DNA of 64,000 nucleotides from an uncultured Steroidobacter sp. (GTDB taxonomy: Bacteria > Pseudomonadota > Gammaproteobacteria > Steroidobacterales > Steroidobacteraceae): the NCBI GenBank assembly GCA_937864115.1, contig CALMII010000004.1, forward strand, positions 186,001 through 250,000. The letters are read 5' to 3'. Below the pieces are notes generated by a model. It was not told the origin of the DNA. It saw only the letters and a program-made list of their open reading frames with translations, and made no database searches. Positions 1-10,209 of the stretch are shown here, in pieces (position 1 is the stretch's first letter; every line of letters starts with the position of its first letter). The translations under genes were made by a program, and so were the position numbers.

Positions 1-2
1 TC

Positions 3-3000
3 ACTGACCCGAGTCGCGAAACGCGCTTTCTCGGTGATCTGTATCAAGACCTGTCGGAGTCTGCGAAGGATCGTTACGCGCTGTTGCAGACGCCGAAGTT
101 TGTGGAGGAATTCATTCTCGATCGGACGCTCACACCCGCGATCGAGACGTTTGGCCATAAGAAAGTGCGGCTGATCGATCCGACGTGTGGCTCGGGGCAC
201 TTCCTGCTCGGGGCGTTTCAACGTTTGTTTGATCTGTGGGCAAAGAAGGAACCGGTTCGCAACTTGCCGGACCTTGTGCAGCAATCCCTCAATGCCGTGA
301 GCGGCGTAGACATCAACCCGTTTGCTGTGGAGATCGCACGCTTTCGATTGATTATAGCGGCGTTGACGGCGAGCGACATTCGTAAGCTCAAAGATGCGCC
401 GGACTTCCGTATCAATCTCGCGACGGGGGACAGCTTGTTGCACGGACCTCGCTTTGGTTTGCGAGGCACGGCAGGCATGTTCGAGAGCAAGGAGGATTAC
501 GCAAGCACCGGACTCGCGCACGCGTATAAAACGGAGGACTTGCTGGAGCTGGGGCGGATTCTTGGGCAGCAGTATCACGCGGTGGTTGGCAATCCACCGT
601 ACATCACACCTAGAGATGCCGCTCTGAAAGAGGTACACCGGTCACGCTTCGGAAGTTGTCACGGTCTCTATTCGCTTGGCGTTCCATTTACGGAGCGATT
701 CTTCGATCTAGCCCTCAGCCGCGAGGGTCCATCGCAGGATGGCGGTTTCGTGGGCATGATCACCGCGAATTCGTTTATGAAGCGTGAGTTCGGCAAGAGA
801 CTTATCGAGCATTTCATGCCAACAGTGGACATTACCCACGTGGTAGATACTTCGGGCGCGTACATTCCCGGTCATGGCACGCCCACAGTCATTCTATTCG
901 GGCGTCATCGGAAGCCGATTGATAGCCAAGTCCGTACCGTCACCGGTCTGCGTGGTGAACCTCGGCCACCGGACGACCCCGCGAGCGGGTTAGTGTGGCA
1001 AGCGATCATTCGCCAGATTGACCACTCGGGATCCGAGAGCGAGTTCGTGAGTGTGACGGACAGGGAACGGGCGGTCTTTGGCAAGCACCCTTGGACCCTA
1101 GGCGGTGGCGGTGCCTCCGACATCAAGACAGCGATGGAAGAAGCAGGAACGCCGCTGTCTAACCTGACCGACGATCTCGGCTTCATATGCATCACAAAGG
1201 CGGACGACGTTTTCGTAATTCCTTCTGGGGTGGATCGTCGAAAGCGTCTTGAGTTGAAGGCTATCCGCTCATTCGGGGTAGGAGAAGACGTGCGCGATTG
1301 GACGATCGCAAAGAACAACGTCTGCATTTTTCCGTACGACGATGAGGTCGAGTTCCTCAACGAGGCCGAGTTCTCAAACGCACTGAAACTTATATGGCCT
1401 TCTCGCGCTGTACTTCTCGATCGAAAGGCGTTTGGTGGACAGACATACGGCGAGCTCGGCAGGCTGTGGTATTCGTACGGTCAGATTCCGGTGGAACGAT
1501 TCAAGAACCCGAAGTCGATGGTCTTCGCATTCGTAGCTACTCACAATCACTTTGTGCTCGACCGAGGGCACAACGCATTCAGTCGTACGGCACCCGTGAT
1601 CAAGTTGCCCGCAGGTACCGCTGACGCGGAGTACGCTGGGGTTCTCGCACAGCTCAATTCGTCGGTCGCATGCTTCTGGATGAAACAGGTCATGCACGAC
1701 AAGGGAAACGGGGGGATCGGCGGCGGAATTGCATCTGAAGACTGGGAACGGTTTTATGAGTTCACGAGCACTGCTCTAAAGCAATTCCCGCTCACGCACG
1801 ATCGACCTGTTGATCTTGGTGTGCGCCTGAACACGAAATCGGTGCACTTAATGGAGATGCGGTCGCCTACGTTCTTGGACTCGCTGCGTCGTGATGGTGG
1901 CAAGCTACCGACGCGTAGCGGTCTCCATGCGGTTCGGTCAAGAGCGGCACAAATGCTCCGCTCAATGATTGCGGATCAGGAAGAACTCGATTGGCGTTGC
2001 TATCGATTGTACGGCCTACTGCCGCGTCATCGTCCGGCATCGGAGTTTGAGCACAGTGCACCACCTGAACTCGCTTTGGGTGAGCGGGCTTTTGAAATTG
2101 TGCTCGCACGACGTTTGGTAGCGGGAGAGATGCAGACGACGTGGTTCGAACGACATGGCTCGACACCTATTACTCAGCTGCCGGCTCACTGGCCTGACGA
2201 CTATCGCGCAGTCGTCGAACGACGCATCGCGCTGATCGAATCGGACCGCAACATCGGTCTCATCGAACAGCCCGAATACAAGCGCCGCTGGAACACCGAA
2301 AGCTGGGAGGAACAAGAACAACGCGCGCTTCGCGAGTGGCTGCTCGACCGATTGGAAACGGAGCGCTACTGGCAGCGCAGCGGGGCTTTGCAGCTTCGAT
2401 CCGTGTATCAGTTGTCCGATGCGGTGCGCAGCGATGCAGACTTCATGCAAGTCGCCGCGCTCTACACGGGCCGAGATGATTTCGATGTTAGTGCGCTCGT
2501 TGCCCAATTGACGGAATCAGAAGCTGTGCCGTACCTGGCTGCATGGCGCTACACAGATGACGGCCTGCGCAAGCGCGAGGCCTGGGAGGAAACCTGGGCG
2601 CTGCAGAGAGGCGAAGATGCAGTGGATGAGAAGGTCGCGCATGCGAATCCGCGCAAGCCGGACGAGTCTGACGAAGACTACCGCAAACGTCTCGCGCAAG
2701 TGCAGAGCGACGCGCGCCTCAAGGAAATCGGCGAAGTCGCCGTACCGCCGAAGTACAAGTCCTCCGACTTCAGGAGCACAACCTTCTGGCGCCTACGCGG
2801 CGCTCTGGACGTCCCAAAGGAGCGCTTTATCAGTTATCCCGCTGCGGCACCGGATGCAGACGGAACGCTGCTCCTCGGTTGGGCAGGCTGGGATCACCTA
2901 CAACAGGCGACCGCGCTTGCTGGCCACTATCTTCATTTGAAGGAAAACGAAGGCTGGGCCGCAGAGCGCCTGATCCCCTTGCTTGCCGGCCTGCTCGAAC

Positions 3001-3173
3001 TCGTGCCCTGGTTGAAACAATGGCAGAACCAATGGAATCCCGAGCACGACGCACGCATGGGTGACTACTTCGAAGGCTTTGTGCAAGACGAAACCCGCGC
3101 GCTCGAGACAACGATCGAAGCGCTGCAGAAGTGGCGGCCGCCGACCGCGGCACGTCGCAGGCGCAGGGCTTAG
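3..3173 (+). CDS. pglX: BREX type 2 adenine-specific DNA methyltransferase PglX (5' end outside window)
   Basis: PglX is the methyltransferase of BREX-2/Pgl, marking host DNA by N6-adenine methylation so that the rest of the complex can recognise unmodified phage DNA. The frame is open from base 3 with no stop, so the true start lies upstream; 1056 residues are visible and about 150 are probably missing. An SAM-binding motif I (PTCGSGHFLLGAF) lies near visible residue 60 and the catalytic motif NPPY near residue 196. A long C-terminal region follows, rich in W/R/E, as in other PglX proteins. The stop is followed by a HigBA cassette and then pglY. pglW, the kinase usually found upstream in type 2 BREX, is not in the window. 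Identification rests on motifs plus the strict gene order that follows. Confidence 0.93.
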   Translation, partial: TDPSRETRFLGDLYQDLSESAKDRYALLQTPKFVEEFILDRTLTPAIETFGHKKVRLIDPTCGSGHFLLGAFQRLFDLWAKKEPVRNLPDLVQQSLNAVSGVDINPFAVEIARFRLIIAALTASDIRKLKDAPDFRINLATGDSLLHGPRFGLRGTAGMFESKEDYASTGLAHAYKTEDLLELGRILGQQYHAVVGNPPYITPRDAALKEVHRSRFGSCHGLYSLGVPFTERFFDLALSREGPSQDGGFVGMITANSFMKREFGKRLIEHFMPTVDITHVVDTSGAYIPGHGTPTVILFGRHRKPIDSQVRTVTGLRGEPRPPDDPASGLVWQAIIRQIDHSGSESEFVSVTDRERAVFGKHPWTLGGGGASDIKTAMEEAGTPLSNLTDDLGFICITKADDVFVIPSGVDRRKRLELKAIRSFGVGEDVRDWTIAKNNVCIFPYDDEVEFLNEAEFSNALKLIWPSRAVLLDRKAFGGQTYGELGRLWYSYGQIPVERFKNPKSMVFAFVATHNHFVLDRGHNAFSRTAPVIKLPAGTADAEYAGVLAQLNSSVACFWMKQVMHDKGNGGIGGGIASEDWERFYEFTSTALKQFPLTHDRPVDLGVRLNTKSVHLMEMRSPTFLDSLRRDGGKLPTRSGLHAVRSRAAQMLRSMIADQEELDWRCYRLYGLLPRHRPASEFEHSAPPELALGERAFEIVLARRLVAGEMQTTWFERHGSTPITQLPAHWPDDYRAVVERRIALIESDRNIGLIEQPEYKRRWNTESWEEQEQRALREWLLDRLETERYWQRSGALQLRSVYQLSDAVRSDADFMQVAALYTGRDDFDVSALVAQLTESEAVPYLAAWRYTDDGLRKREAWEETWALQRGEDAVDEKVAHANPRKPDESDEDYRKRLAQVQSDARLKEIGEVAVPPKYKSSDFRSTTFWRLRGALDVPKERFISYPAAAPDADGTLLLGWAGWDHLQQATALAGHYLHLKENEGWAAERLIPLLAGLLELVPWLKQWQNQWNPEHDARMGDYFEGFVQDETRALETTIEALQKWRPPTAARRRRRA

Positions 3174-3188
3174 CTGGAGTTTGGTGGG

Positions 3189-3214
3189 TATACTAACGCT
3201 TGACGTTACTAACG
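3189..3214 (+). promoter_or_regulatory. Promoter/operator candidate of the HigBA cassette
   Basis: The 60 bp between pglX and higB carry a consensus-like -10 hexamer TATACT (3189-3194) and two direct copies of TACTAACG (3191-3198 and 3207-3214), 16 bp apart, one of them overlapping the -10. No good -35 is visible. HigA-type antitoxins usually repress their own promoter, so the repeats are a plausible HigA operator. Function is inferred. Confidence 0.4.
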
Positions 3215-3233
3215 GACCGCATTACTATCCGCC

Positions 3234-3515
3234 ATGATCAGAAGTTTCCGGGACACGGAGACCGAGAAGGTCTGGAACGAGCGCCTGTCACGGAAGCTTC
3301 CGCGGACCATTCAGAGCCGTGCGCTCATGAAACTGCAGCAATTGAATGCGGCAGGGGATCTCCGAGATTTACGGATTCCGGTGAGCAACCACCTCGAAAA
3401 GCTGAGCGGCGATCGGGAAGGCCAATGGAGCATTCGCATCAACGGTCAATGGCGCATCTGCTTCGAGTGGAACGCGGGGCACGCCGACAACGTCGAGATT
3501 TGTGACTACCACTAG
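3234..3515 (+). CDS. higB: HigB/RelE-family toxin
   Basis: A 93-residue protein of the HigB/RelE (plasmid maintenance killer) family, predicted to be a ribosome-dependent mRNA interferase. The sequence matches the family's layout: an N-terminal MIRSFRDTETEKVW stretch, a central basic helix, then the strand pair around QWSIRINGQWRICFEW ending in the VEICDYH tail characteristic of HigB. The length is typical. The start at 3234 gives the canonical MIxSF(R/K) N-terminus. The toxin gene precedes the antitoxin, as in most higBA loci. It is unusual here because it interrupts the BREX-2 operon between pglX and pglY, with its own promoter-like element upstream. Confidence 0.9.
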   Translation: MIRSFRDTETEKVWNERLSRKLPRTIQSRALMKLQQLNAAGDLRDLRIPVSNHLEKLSGDREGQWSIRINGQWRICFEWNAGHADNVEICDYH

Positions 3516-3539
3516 CGATTCGATATGAGGAGCTTACGC

Positions 3540-3857
3540 ATGGCACTCAAAGCACATCATCCTGGCGCGATTCTGCGCGAGGAGTTCATGGAGCCTGTGG
3601 GCCTTACGCCGTACAAGCTCGCGAAGGCGCTCGGTGTGCCGCTTCCGCGCGTGAACGACATTGTGCTGGAGAAGCGCTCCATCTCGGCGGAAATGGGATT
3701 GCTGCTCAGTGCTTATTTCGGCACGACCGATCAGTACTGGATCAACCTGCAGGCCGACTATGACCGCCGTCTCGCCCGTTCTCGGATCGAAAAGAAATTG
3801 AAGTCCATCAAGCCGCATCCGACCGACAAGGATGGGTCGCTGGTGAGCGCTGCCTGA
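3540..3857 (+). CDS. higA: HigA-family antitoxin (XRE-type)
   Basis: A 105-residue helix-turn-helix antitoxin of the HigA/VapI family, expected to bind HigB and repress the higBA promoter. HHPGAILREEFMEP at the N-terminus is the family signature. It is followed by the HTH (LTPYKLAKALGVPLPRVNDIV) and by DQYWINLQADYD, also conserved in HigA. The ATG at 3540 was preferred over an upstream alternative at 3525 because GAGGAG (3526-3531) lies 8 nt before it. The gene follows higB by 24 bp. The pair could stabilise the BREX locus or act as an added abortive-infection module; the first is established for TA systems in general, the second is only a possibility. Confidence 0.9.
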   Translation: MALKAHHPGAILREEFMEPVGLTPYKLAKALGVPLPRVNDIVLEKRSISAEMGLLLSAYFGTTDQYWINLQADYDRRLARSRIEKKLKSIKPHPTDKDGSLVSAA

Positions 3858-3911
3858 CGTACGGGGCCGCGGCGCTTCGCTGGTCTCACTGCCAGCCCAC
3901 AAGAGAACAAC

Positions 3912-6900
3912 ATGACACTGATTAGAGAACTCATACACGTTCCTGAGCGGGTACATCAGGGCGACTTCGTTTTGAAACTCTCGGAAGGCGTGGAGCATGC
4001 CGATGAGACGCTGGGCAGCTATGTCGTGACACCGCAGCTTGTGAGCGCGTTCGACAATGCGCTCGCCTTTGTGAAGAGTGGTCTTGAGTCACGCAGCAGC
4101 AAGGCCGCATATCTGCATGGCAGCTTCGGTTCGGGCAAGAGCCACTTCATGGCCGTGCTGTCGTTGCTTTTGAACGGTAACGTAAAGGCGCGTTCGATCC
4201 CGCAGCTTTCGGACGTCGTAGCACGTCACAACGCCTGGACTGACGGACGCAAGTTCCTCGTCGTGCCGTATCACATGATCGGCGCGGACGATATGGAGTC
4301 CGCCATCCTCGGCGGCTATGCCTCCCACATTCGCAAGCTTCATCCGGATGCGCCGGTGCCAGGTTTCTATCTGGCTGAAGGTCTGTTCCGGGATGCGAAG
4401 CGGCTGCGCGAGCAACTGACGGATGGACCGTTCTTTGAGAAGTTGAATTCCGGCAGGAGCGCGGGGCGTTGGGGTGCACTCGGAGGCGGCTGGGATGCCC
4501 AGGCATTCGAGGCAGCGATGCTTGAACCACCAGCGGGCGAGGAGCGCATGCGGCTCGTGGGCGACTTGATCGATGTCTACTTCGATTCATATCGCACGAT
4601 GGCCGCCTCGAAGGGCGAATCGTTCGTTTCGCTCGACGATGGCCTGTCGATCATGAGCAAGCACGCACATGCGCTTGGCTATGACGCTGTCGTCTTGTTT
4701 CTGGACGAGTTGATCCTGTGGCTGGCAAGCCGGGCTGCCGACGTTTCATTCGTCTCAAGCGAAGGCACGAAGCTCGTAAAACTGGTCGAGGCAACTCACG
4801 CGGATCGACCTGTTCCTCTCATTAGCTTCGTTGCGCGTCAGCGTGATCTACGCGAGCTCGTGGGCGAGACCTTGGCGGCTGGGGCGGTGCAAACCCAATT
4901 CGCAGATAGCCTCAAATACTGGGAAGCGCGCTTCCACAAGATCACGCTCGAAGATCGGAATCTGCCCGCGATCGTCGAAAGCCGCATTCTCAAGCCAATC
5001 TCACCGCAAGCGCAGGCGACACTCGATGACGCGTTCACGAAATTGCTCAACGTTCGCAACGAGGTGCTGGAAACGCTGCTCACTGACGATGCGGATCGAA
5101 CCATGTTTCGCAAGCTCTACCCGTTCAGTCCGGCGCTCGTCGAGACTCTGATCGCGGTGTCCTCTGCGCTGCAGCGGGAGCGAACGGCTTTGAAGCTGTT
5201 GCTGCAATTGCTGGTCGAGCGGCGCGACGAGCTCGAGTTGGGAGAGATCGTCGGTGTGGGCGATCTTTGGGATGTCATCGCGGAAGGCGACGAGCCGTTC
5301 TCGGAGCAGATGCGCATCCATTTCGACAATGCGAAGCGCCTTTGGCAACAGAAGCTGCTGCCGCGACTCGAGCGCCAACATGGCGTGACATGGCAATCGA
5401 TGCGCGACGGTTCGGCGGAAGCAACCAAGGCTCGAGCGCTACGCAATGATGCAAGACTGCTGAAGACACTGCTCTTGGCGGCCCTGGTACCCGAAGTGAA
5501 ATCACTTCGTGCGCTCACTGGCCAGCGACTCGCGGCCTTGAACCATGGAACGATCCGTTCACCCATTCCGGGACGCGAGGCCAGCGATGTGCTGCGCAAG
5601 TGCCGCGATTGGGCGGTGGAGATCGGCGAGATCAAGATCAGCGACGATCAGAATCCGATCATCTCCATTCAAGTCACGGGTGTAGACATTGAGCCCATCA
5701 TCGCCGGCTCCAAGCTTCAGGATAGCCCAGGGAATCGCAAGCGCCTCATACGCGAAATGTTGTTCAACGCGCTCGGGATCGATGACAAGCCGGATCTGTT
5801 TGCGCGGTACTTGTTCAATTGGCGTGGGACTCGACGAGACGTTTCCATCCTCTACGATAACGTGCGTGAGGTCAGCGACGAGCGCCTGCGTACAAGTGGG
5901 GAAGATTGGACGATTGTCATCGACTTTCCATTCGATGAATCGCAGTACAGCCCGGCGGATGATCGCGCGCGTCTGCAGAAATATGCGGGAGGACCGACGC
6001 GCACGATCGCCTGGCTGCCACAGTTTCTCAGCGATAAGGCGCAGCGCGATCTCGGGCGGCTCGTCATTCTGGACTACATTCTGAAAGGCGACCAACGCTT
6101 TGCCGAAGCAGCAAGCCAGTTGTCTTACACCGACCGGATGCAGGCAAAGGCATTAGCAGAGAACCAGCGCGATCAGTTGAAGGCGCGACTGCGGCAATGC
6201 CTCGAGGCAGCGTATGGCATCAGTGAGGAACCACGGGATGGTTTTGAGCTCTCGATAGAGCGCTCTGAGCAGTTTGTTTCCCTCGATCCTACCTTCGCAC
6301 CGCAGCGGCCTGTCGGTGCCAATCTCAAAGAAGCGCTGGAGAAGTTGCTGGATCAGGCGCTCGCGCATCAATTTCCAGCCCATCCGTCCTTCGGCGTCGA
6401 TGTGCGATTGCCGACTCTGAAGAAGGCGTGGGCGGAGATTGAGAAGGCAGCGAGCGAGCGGGATCACCGGGCGTTGGTGGAGGATCGGGCGACGAGGCAA
6501 GTAGTGCGGGAGATCGTACAACCGCTGAAGCTCGGCGAGCTGTCATCGACGCATCTGCATCTGCATGATCATTGGCGCACGCACTTCATTCAATGTGAGG
6601 CACGAGAGCCCGGGCCGCTGACCGTCCAGCGATTGCGTGGGTGGCTCGATCAGCCGCGTCCGATGGGCTTGCCGACGGAAGCGGCAAATCTCCTCATCAT
6701 GACGTTCGCGGCTCAAACCGACCGCTCGTTTCGGTATCGAGGTGGGCCCGCAGATCCCAGGTTAGATGAACTGCCGGGTGAGCTCGAGCTCGTCGAGCAG
6801 GCATTACCCAGCGAAGCAGTGTGGCAGCAGGCGAATCAGAGGTTGTCTGTTCTGTTTGGAGAGCCGCCGCGCGCGAGTTTGAACGCCACGAATATGGAGC

Positions 6901-7547
6901 GGCTCGATGAGTCGCTGCGACAGAAGATTGCCGCCGTGCGGCCTGCGATAGAAAGCCTTGCGAACGCATTGCCAGGCGCGTTGGCGCAGCACGTCGACGA
7001 GCCGGAGAGGGCCGCGCGTTTGCAGACCGCGCGATCAGCGCGAGCGCTGCTAAATGCCGTTGGCGACAAGACGGGTATGGCGGCAATCGAGGCATTCGCG
7101 TCCGCTTCCATAGCGACTTCCGAAGCAGCCATGCAGCAAACGCTCGCGAAGGCACGCGAATTAGATGAAGCCGTGCGAAACCTTTCGAACATGTTCTCGC
7201 TGCTCAAAGGCATCACCGATGAACGGCGAAAAGATGCACAACAGATTCTGTCGTCGGTGGGCGAGGCGCTGGCGAGCGATGAGCATGCCGTTTCACTGCG
7301 TCCGAAGCTGAAGGAGCTGGAGCAGCGCGCGTTTGCGCTCGTCGAGCAGGCTGTCACGCGCGCTCCGACCGCACAGCCTGCGACGCCATCACCGCCTGCG
7401 GGAACGCGTATCGTAAAGGAAGGACGGGAGACCAACCTTGGTCGGTCAGCGGCCGTGAAGGTCTTGCGGGGCATCGAATCGGAGCTCGATGAGCACAACC
7501 GCCTCAGTGTCATCTGGACGATTGTGCGGGAGGACGGCTCCAAGTGA
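3912..7547 (+). CDS. pglY: BREX type 2 ATPase PglY
   Basis: PglY is the large P-loop ATPase of BREX-2 (related to BrxC of type 1), needed for exclusion together with PglX and PglZ. The 1211-residue product has Walker A GSFGSGKS at residues 70-77 and a hydrophobic Walker B with acidic end (VVLFLDELILWL) around 258-270. A long helical C-terminal half carries heptad-like stretches near residues 1030-1180. Length and gene order fit the family. The stop overlaps the GTG start of pglZ by 4 nt (GTGA), so the two are translationally coupled. The 54-bp gap from higA contains no obvious terminator, so transcription from upstream may continue into pglY. Confidence 0.92.
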   Translation: MTLIRELIHVPERVHQGDFVLKLSEGVEHADETLGSYVVTPQLVSAFDNALAFVKSGLESRSSKAAYLHGSFGSGKSHFMAVLSLLLNGNVKARSIPQLSDVVARHNAWTDGRKFLVVPYHMIGADDMESAILGGYASHIRKLHPDAPVPGFYLAEGLFRDAKRLREQLTDGPFFEKLNSGRSAGRWGALGGGWDAQAFEAAMLEPPAGEERMRLVGDLIDVYFDSYRTMAASKGESFVSLDDGLSIMSKHAHALGYDAVVLFLDELILWLASRAADVSFVSSEGTKLVKLVEATHADRPVPLISFVARQRDLRELVGETLAAGAVQTQFADSLKYWEARFHKITLEDRNLPAIVESRILKPISPQAQATLDDAFTKLLNVRNEVLETLLTDDADRTMFRKLYPFSPALVETLIAVSSALQRERTALKLLLQLLVERRDELELGEIVGVGDLWDVIAEGDEPFSEQMRIHFDNAKRLWQQKLLPRLERQHGVTWQSMRDGSAEATKARALRNDARLLKTLLLAALVPEVKSLRALTGQRLAALNHGTIRSPIPGREASDVLRKCRDWAVEIGEIKISDDQNPIISIQVTGVDIEPIIAGSKLQDSPGNRKRLIREMLFNALGIDDKPDLFARYLFNWRGTRRDVSILYDNVREVSDERLRTSGEDWTIVIDFPFDESQYSPADDRARLQKYAGGPTRTIAWLPQFLSDKAQRDLGRLVILDYILKGDQRFAEAASQLSYTDRMQAKALAENQRDQLKARLRQCLEAAYGISEEPRDGFELSIERSEQFVSLDPTFAPQRPVGANLKEALEKLLDQALAHQFPAHPSFGVDVRLPTLKKAWAEIEKAASERDHRALVEDRATRQVVREIVQPLKLGELSSTHLHLHDHWRTHFIQCEAREPGPLTVQRLRGWLDQPRPMGLPTEAANLLIMTFAAQTDRSFRYRGGPADPRLDELPGELELVEQALPSEAVWQQANQRLSVLFGEPPRASLNATNMERLDESLRQKIAAVRPAIESLANALPGALAQHVDEPERAARLQTARSARALLNAVGDKTGMAAIEAFASASIATSEAAMQQTLAKARELDEAVRNLSNMFSLLKGITDERRKDAQQILSSVGEALASDEHAVSLRPKLKELEQRAFALVEQAVTRAPTAQPATPSPPAGTRIVKEGRETNLGRSAAVKVLRGIESELDEHNRLSVIWTIVREDGSK

Positions 7548-10201
7548 CGCCCTCGGTTTCCGAAATCCGCGCGCAAATCAGCGCGATTCTGGCGCGCGAC
7601 CAAGACGCGCGAATCGTGGCAATGCATGCAGCCCACAGAGCCGAGTGGCCTCCTAGTGTGGCGGTTGAGAATCGCACGTATCAGGTTGCATGGTGCGAGT
7701 CGCCGCTCGAGCTCCGGCTCGCGTTGCGGCAAGCGCGCAAGATGTCTCAGCACGGACTCGTGCTTATGACGCCGCTTGCGGAAAGTGATCTCGGAGCAGA
7801 CGTCATTGCGCGCCTTTCGCGCTCGAAGATCTTCCGTGTCCATCAATGGGAAATTGTTCGCAACGCATTCCGCGCCAAAGCGATCGATGGAAGGCTCAGT
7901 GCGTCGGGGTGGCTGGCCGACACTTTGATTGAACGCATGCCGGCGCAAGGATATGCGCCTGTGCCGAGCGGCATCTTGGATGTCGATACGGCGTGGAGAG
8001 CGCTTCTTCAGATAACGCTCGGCATCGATTCTGCCCGCCCCGACATCGAGGACCTACTGCGGTGGACTCTTCGCGCTGACGCATCAGCGCAGTGGGCCGC
8101 ACTTTCCGACTCGGCGCAGCACGGTCTCTCAAGGTGGCTTGCCCAGGTTTCCGGGAGGGCAGCAGAGCTCATCCTGAGTGTCGTCGAGTCTGGGTACTGC
8201 GCAGACGCAGTTCCGCTGGGCCTAATTGCCGACGTGTTGATCGCTGAAGATCCGCCCGGCTCCGAGCTTGCTGCGGCAGCGGCGCGCGCAGAGCGCTACA
8301 TGGGTGGCCGGCGAATCGACGTGAGCATGGGGGCGCGCTGGGCGGAAGCCTCAAAGCGCGTGCTGCGTGAACTTGGGTCTGAGCAAGCCCGATCCGTTCT
8401 CGGTCGCGCCGATCGCTTATTGGCCGATCTCTACTTGGCGGACTTCGCGGTTGTCAGTAGCGCCCTGCCGAGCGGCCTCGAAGCCCGTCTTGCCGCGTTC
8501 GCGGCTGGCCTCCAGCACTGCCTGACCAACAAGGATGCTCAGTCACTCTCGGAGTTGCAGCGATTGGCTGACGACGTTCGAGAACACACGCTTGCGGCGC
8601 AGTCGCCCGGACGAGTCGACAGTGTCGAAATGGCCTCGCGTCTGGTGCGCTGGTGGATCGCCTCCAATGTCCCGGTAAGAGATTTCCAGAGCCTCGTTCA
8701 ACAGTACGTTGCCGATGGCGCCTTCGTCGATCGGGCACGTCTCTACTTATTGGGCGGGGATCAACTGGGGCTGCTGGCAGCAGCATTCGACGCACTCGCG
8801 AACCAAGTTCGGAAAACGCGCGAGCAGCACAACGACGCGTTTGCGAAAGCGCTCAAGGTTTGGAACGAGATGCGATCGACGACCGACGGCATCGTTCCCG
8901 TCGAGGAGATAATCGAGCAAGTCGTCGCACCGCTGTCCGATGCAGCGCCCGTGCTACTTCTGGTCATGGATGGACTCAGCCTAGCCGTCTTTGCTGAGTT
9001 GTTCGACGATGTCGTGCGACTTGGCTGGGATCTCATGCGACCCGCGCAAGGACCATGGAAGGGGGCTGCAATCGCGGCCCTTCCGACGGTGACCGATATT
9101 TCTCGCGCAAGCCTCTTCTGTGGCCGGTTGACTAAAGGTGGGCAGCAGGCCGAGAAGACGGGCTTCGCGCAGCATGGTTCCGTTGCCCGCAAGTCACGCA
9201 GCGCGCCTATGTTGTTTCACAAAGGTGAGTTGATGGATGGCGCAACGCTCGCGCCCAACGTGAGCGGGGCTTTGTCGTCAACTGGACCACGCGTGGTTGC
9301 CGTTGTCTACAATGCGATCGACGATCAGCTCGACGGCGCCAATCAGATCCACATGGAATGGACGTTGGATCGGCTGCGCATGTTAAGTCCGCTCCTATAT
9401 GAAGCGCGCACGGCGGGAAGAGTGATCGTGCTCACCGCTGATCACGGTCACGTGCTCGATCACGATACGGTGCAAAGTCAAAAATCGGAAGGCGGGGATC
9501 GCTGGAGACTCAAGGATGGAACGTTGCGGAATGGAGAGATCACGCTCGAAGGAGGGCGAGTCCTTACTCCAACCGGCGAAACGCAAGTGACCGTCCCGTG
9601 GAGCGAACGGCTCCGTTACGGAACTCGAAAGAACGGCTATCACGGCGGTGCTTCACCTCAAGAAGTACTTGTACCGCTGTGCGTGCTGGCGCCGAGCGTA
9701 ACTCAACTACCCGGATGGACACCAACAACGCTTGTGTATCCGGTCTGGTGGGATGCGACGCCGATGCAGCTTGTTGCCGAGGCGCCGCGACCCGTGCGAC
9801 GCACGGCCGCCCAAACAGTGCCCGCCAAGGAAGCACCGCAAGCGGACTGGTTGTCTTCGATTGACGTTGAGAAGGAGACCGAGCAGCAAGATTGGACCTC
9901 GGCGCTCATCGAATCCCCGACGTATCGCACGCAGAAGACTCTCGCGGCGCGCGTGGCACCGCCAGACGACATGGTCAGAAGGCTCCTGCAGGCATTGGCA
10001 GAGAGGGGTGGAAAGCTATCGAAGGCCGCGCTATCGATGCGATTGTCGCTGTCCCCATCGCGCACTTCGGGTTTCATCAGCGCGGCGCAGCGAGTGCTGA
10101 ATATCGATCAGGCCGCGGTACTCACGTTCGATGAGCGCAGCGGTGCTATCGAACTGAATCGCGAACTCCTCGAAACACAATTTGGTTTGCGGAAACGGTA
10201 G
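7544..10201 (+). CDS. pglZ: BREX type 2 alkaline-phosphatase-fold protein PglZ
   Basis: PglZ is the hallmark BREX component, with an alkaline-phosphatase-like fold. The 885-residue product has the family metal-site segments LLVMDGLSLAVF at about residues 472-484 and VIVLTADHGHVLDHDT at about 627-642, the second carrying the typical D-H-G-H ligands. A KNGYHGGASPQEVLVPL segment near residue 700 is also typical. A winged-helix-like tail (GGKLSKAALSMRLSLSPSRTSG region, near 830) ends the protein. It starts with GTG at 7544, overlapping the pglY stop, and is followed 8 bp later by brxD. Its biochemical role in BREX remains incompletely defined in the literature; assignment to the family is secure. 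Confidence 0.93.
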   Translation: MTPSVSEIRAQISAILARDQDARIVAMHAAHRAEWPPSVAVENRTYQVAWCESPLELRLALRQARKMSQHGLVLMTPLAESDLGADVIARLSRSKIFRVHQWEIVRNAFRAKAIDGRLSASGWLADTLIERMPAQGYAPVPSGILDVDTAWRALLQITLGIDSARPDIEDLLRWTLRADASAQWAALSDSAQHGLSRWLAQVSGRAAELILSVVESGYCADAVPLGLIADVLIAEDPPGSELAAAAARAERYMGGRRIDVSMGARWAEASKRVLRELGSEQARSVLGRADRLLADLYLADFAVVSSALPSGLEARLAAFAAGLQHCLTNKDAQSLSELQRLADDVREHTLAAQSPGRVDSVEMASRLVRWWIASNVPVRDFQSLVQQYVADGAFVDRARLYLLGGDQLGLLAAAFDALANQVRKTREQHNDAFAKALKVWNEMRSTTDGIVPVEEIIEQVVAPLSDAAPVLLLVMDGLSLAVFAELFDDVVRLGWDLMRPAQGPWKGAAIAALPTVTDISRASLFCGRLTKGGQQAEKTGFAQHGSVARKSRSAPMLFHKGELMDGATLAPNVSGALSSTGPRVVAVVYNAIDDQLDGANQIHMEWTLDRLRMLSPLLYEARTAGRVIVLTADHGHVLDHDTVQSQKSEGGDRWRLKDGTLRNGEITLEGGRVLTPTGETQVTVPWSERLRYGTRKNGYHGGASPQEVLVPLCVLAPSVTQLPGWTPTTLVYPVWWDATPMQLVAEAPRPVRRTAAQTVPAKEAPQADWLSSIDVEKETEQQDWTSALIESPTYRTQKTLAARVAPPDDMVRRLLQALAERGGKLSKAALSMRLSLSPSRTSGFISAAQRVLNIDQAAVLTFDERSGAIELNRELLETQFGLRKR

Positions 10202-10209
10202 GGGCGTCA

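Noticed and set aside
6836..7948. A 370-codon minus-strand frame across the pglY-pglZ junction
   Set aside because: It is antisense to two well-supported genes, is Arg/Ser-rich as expected of a GC-rich shadow frame, and shows no domain.
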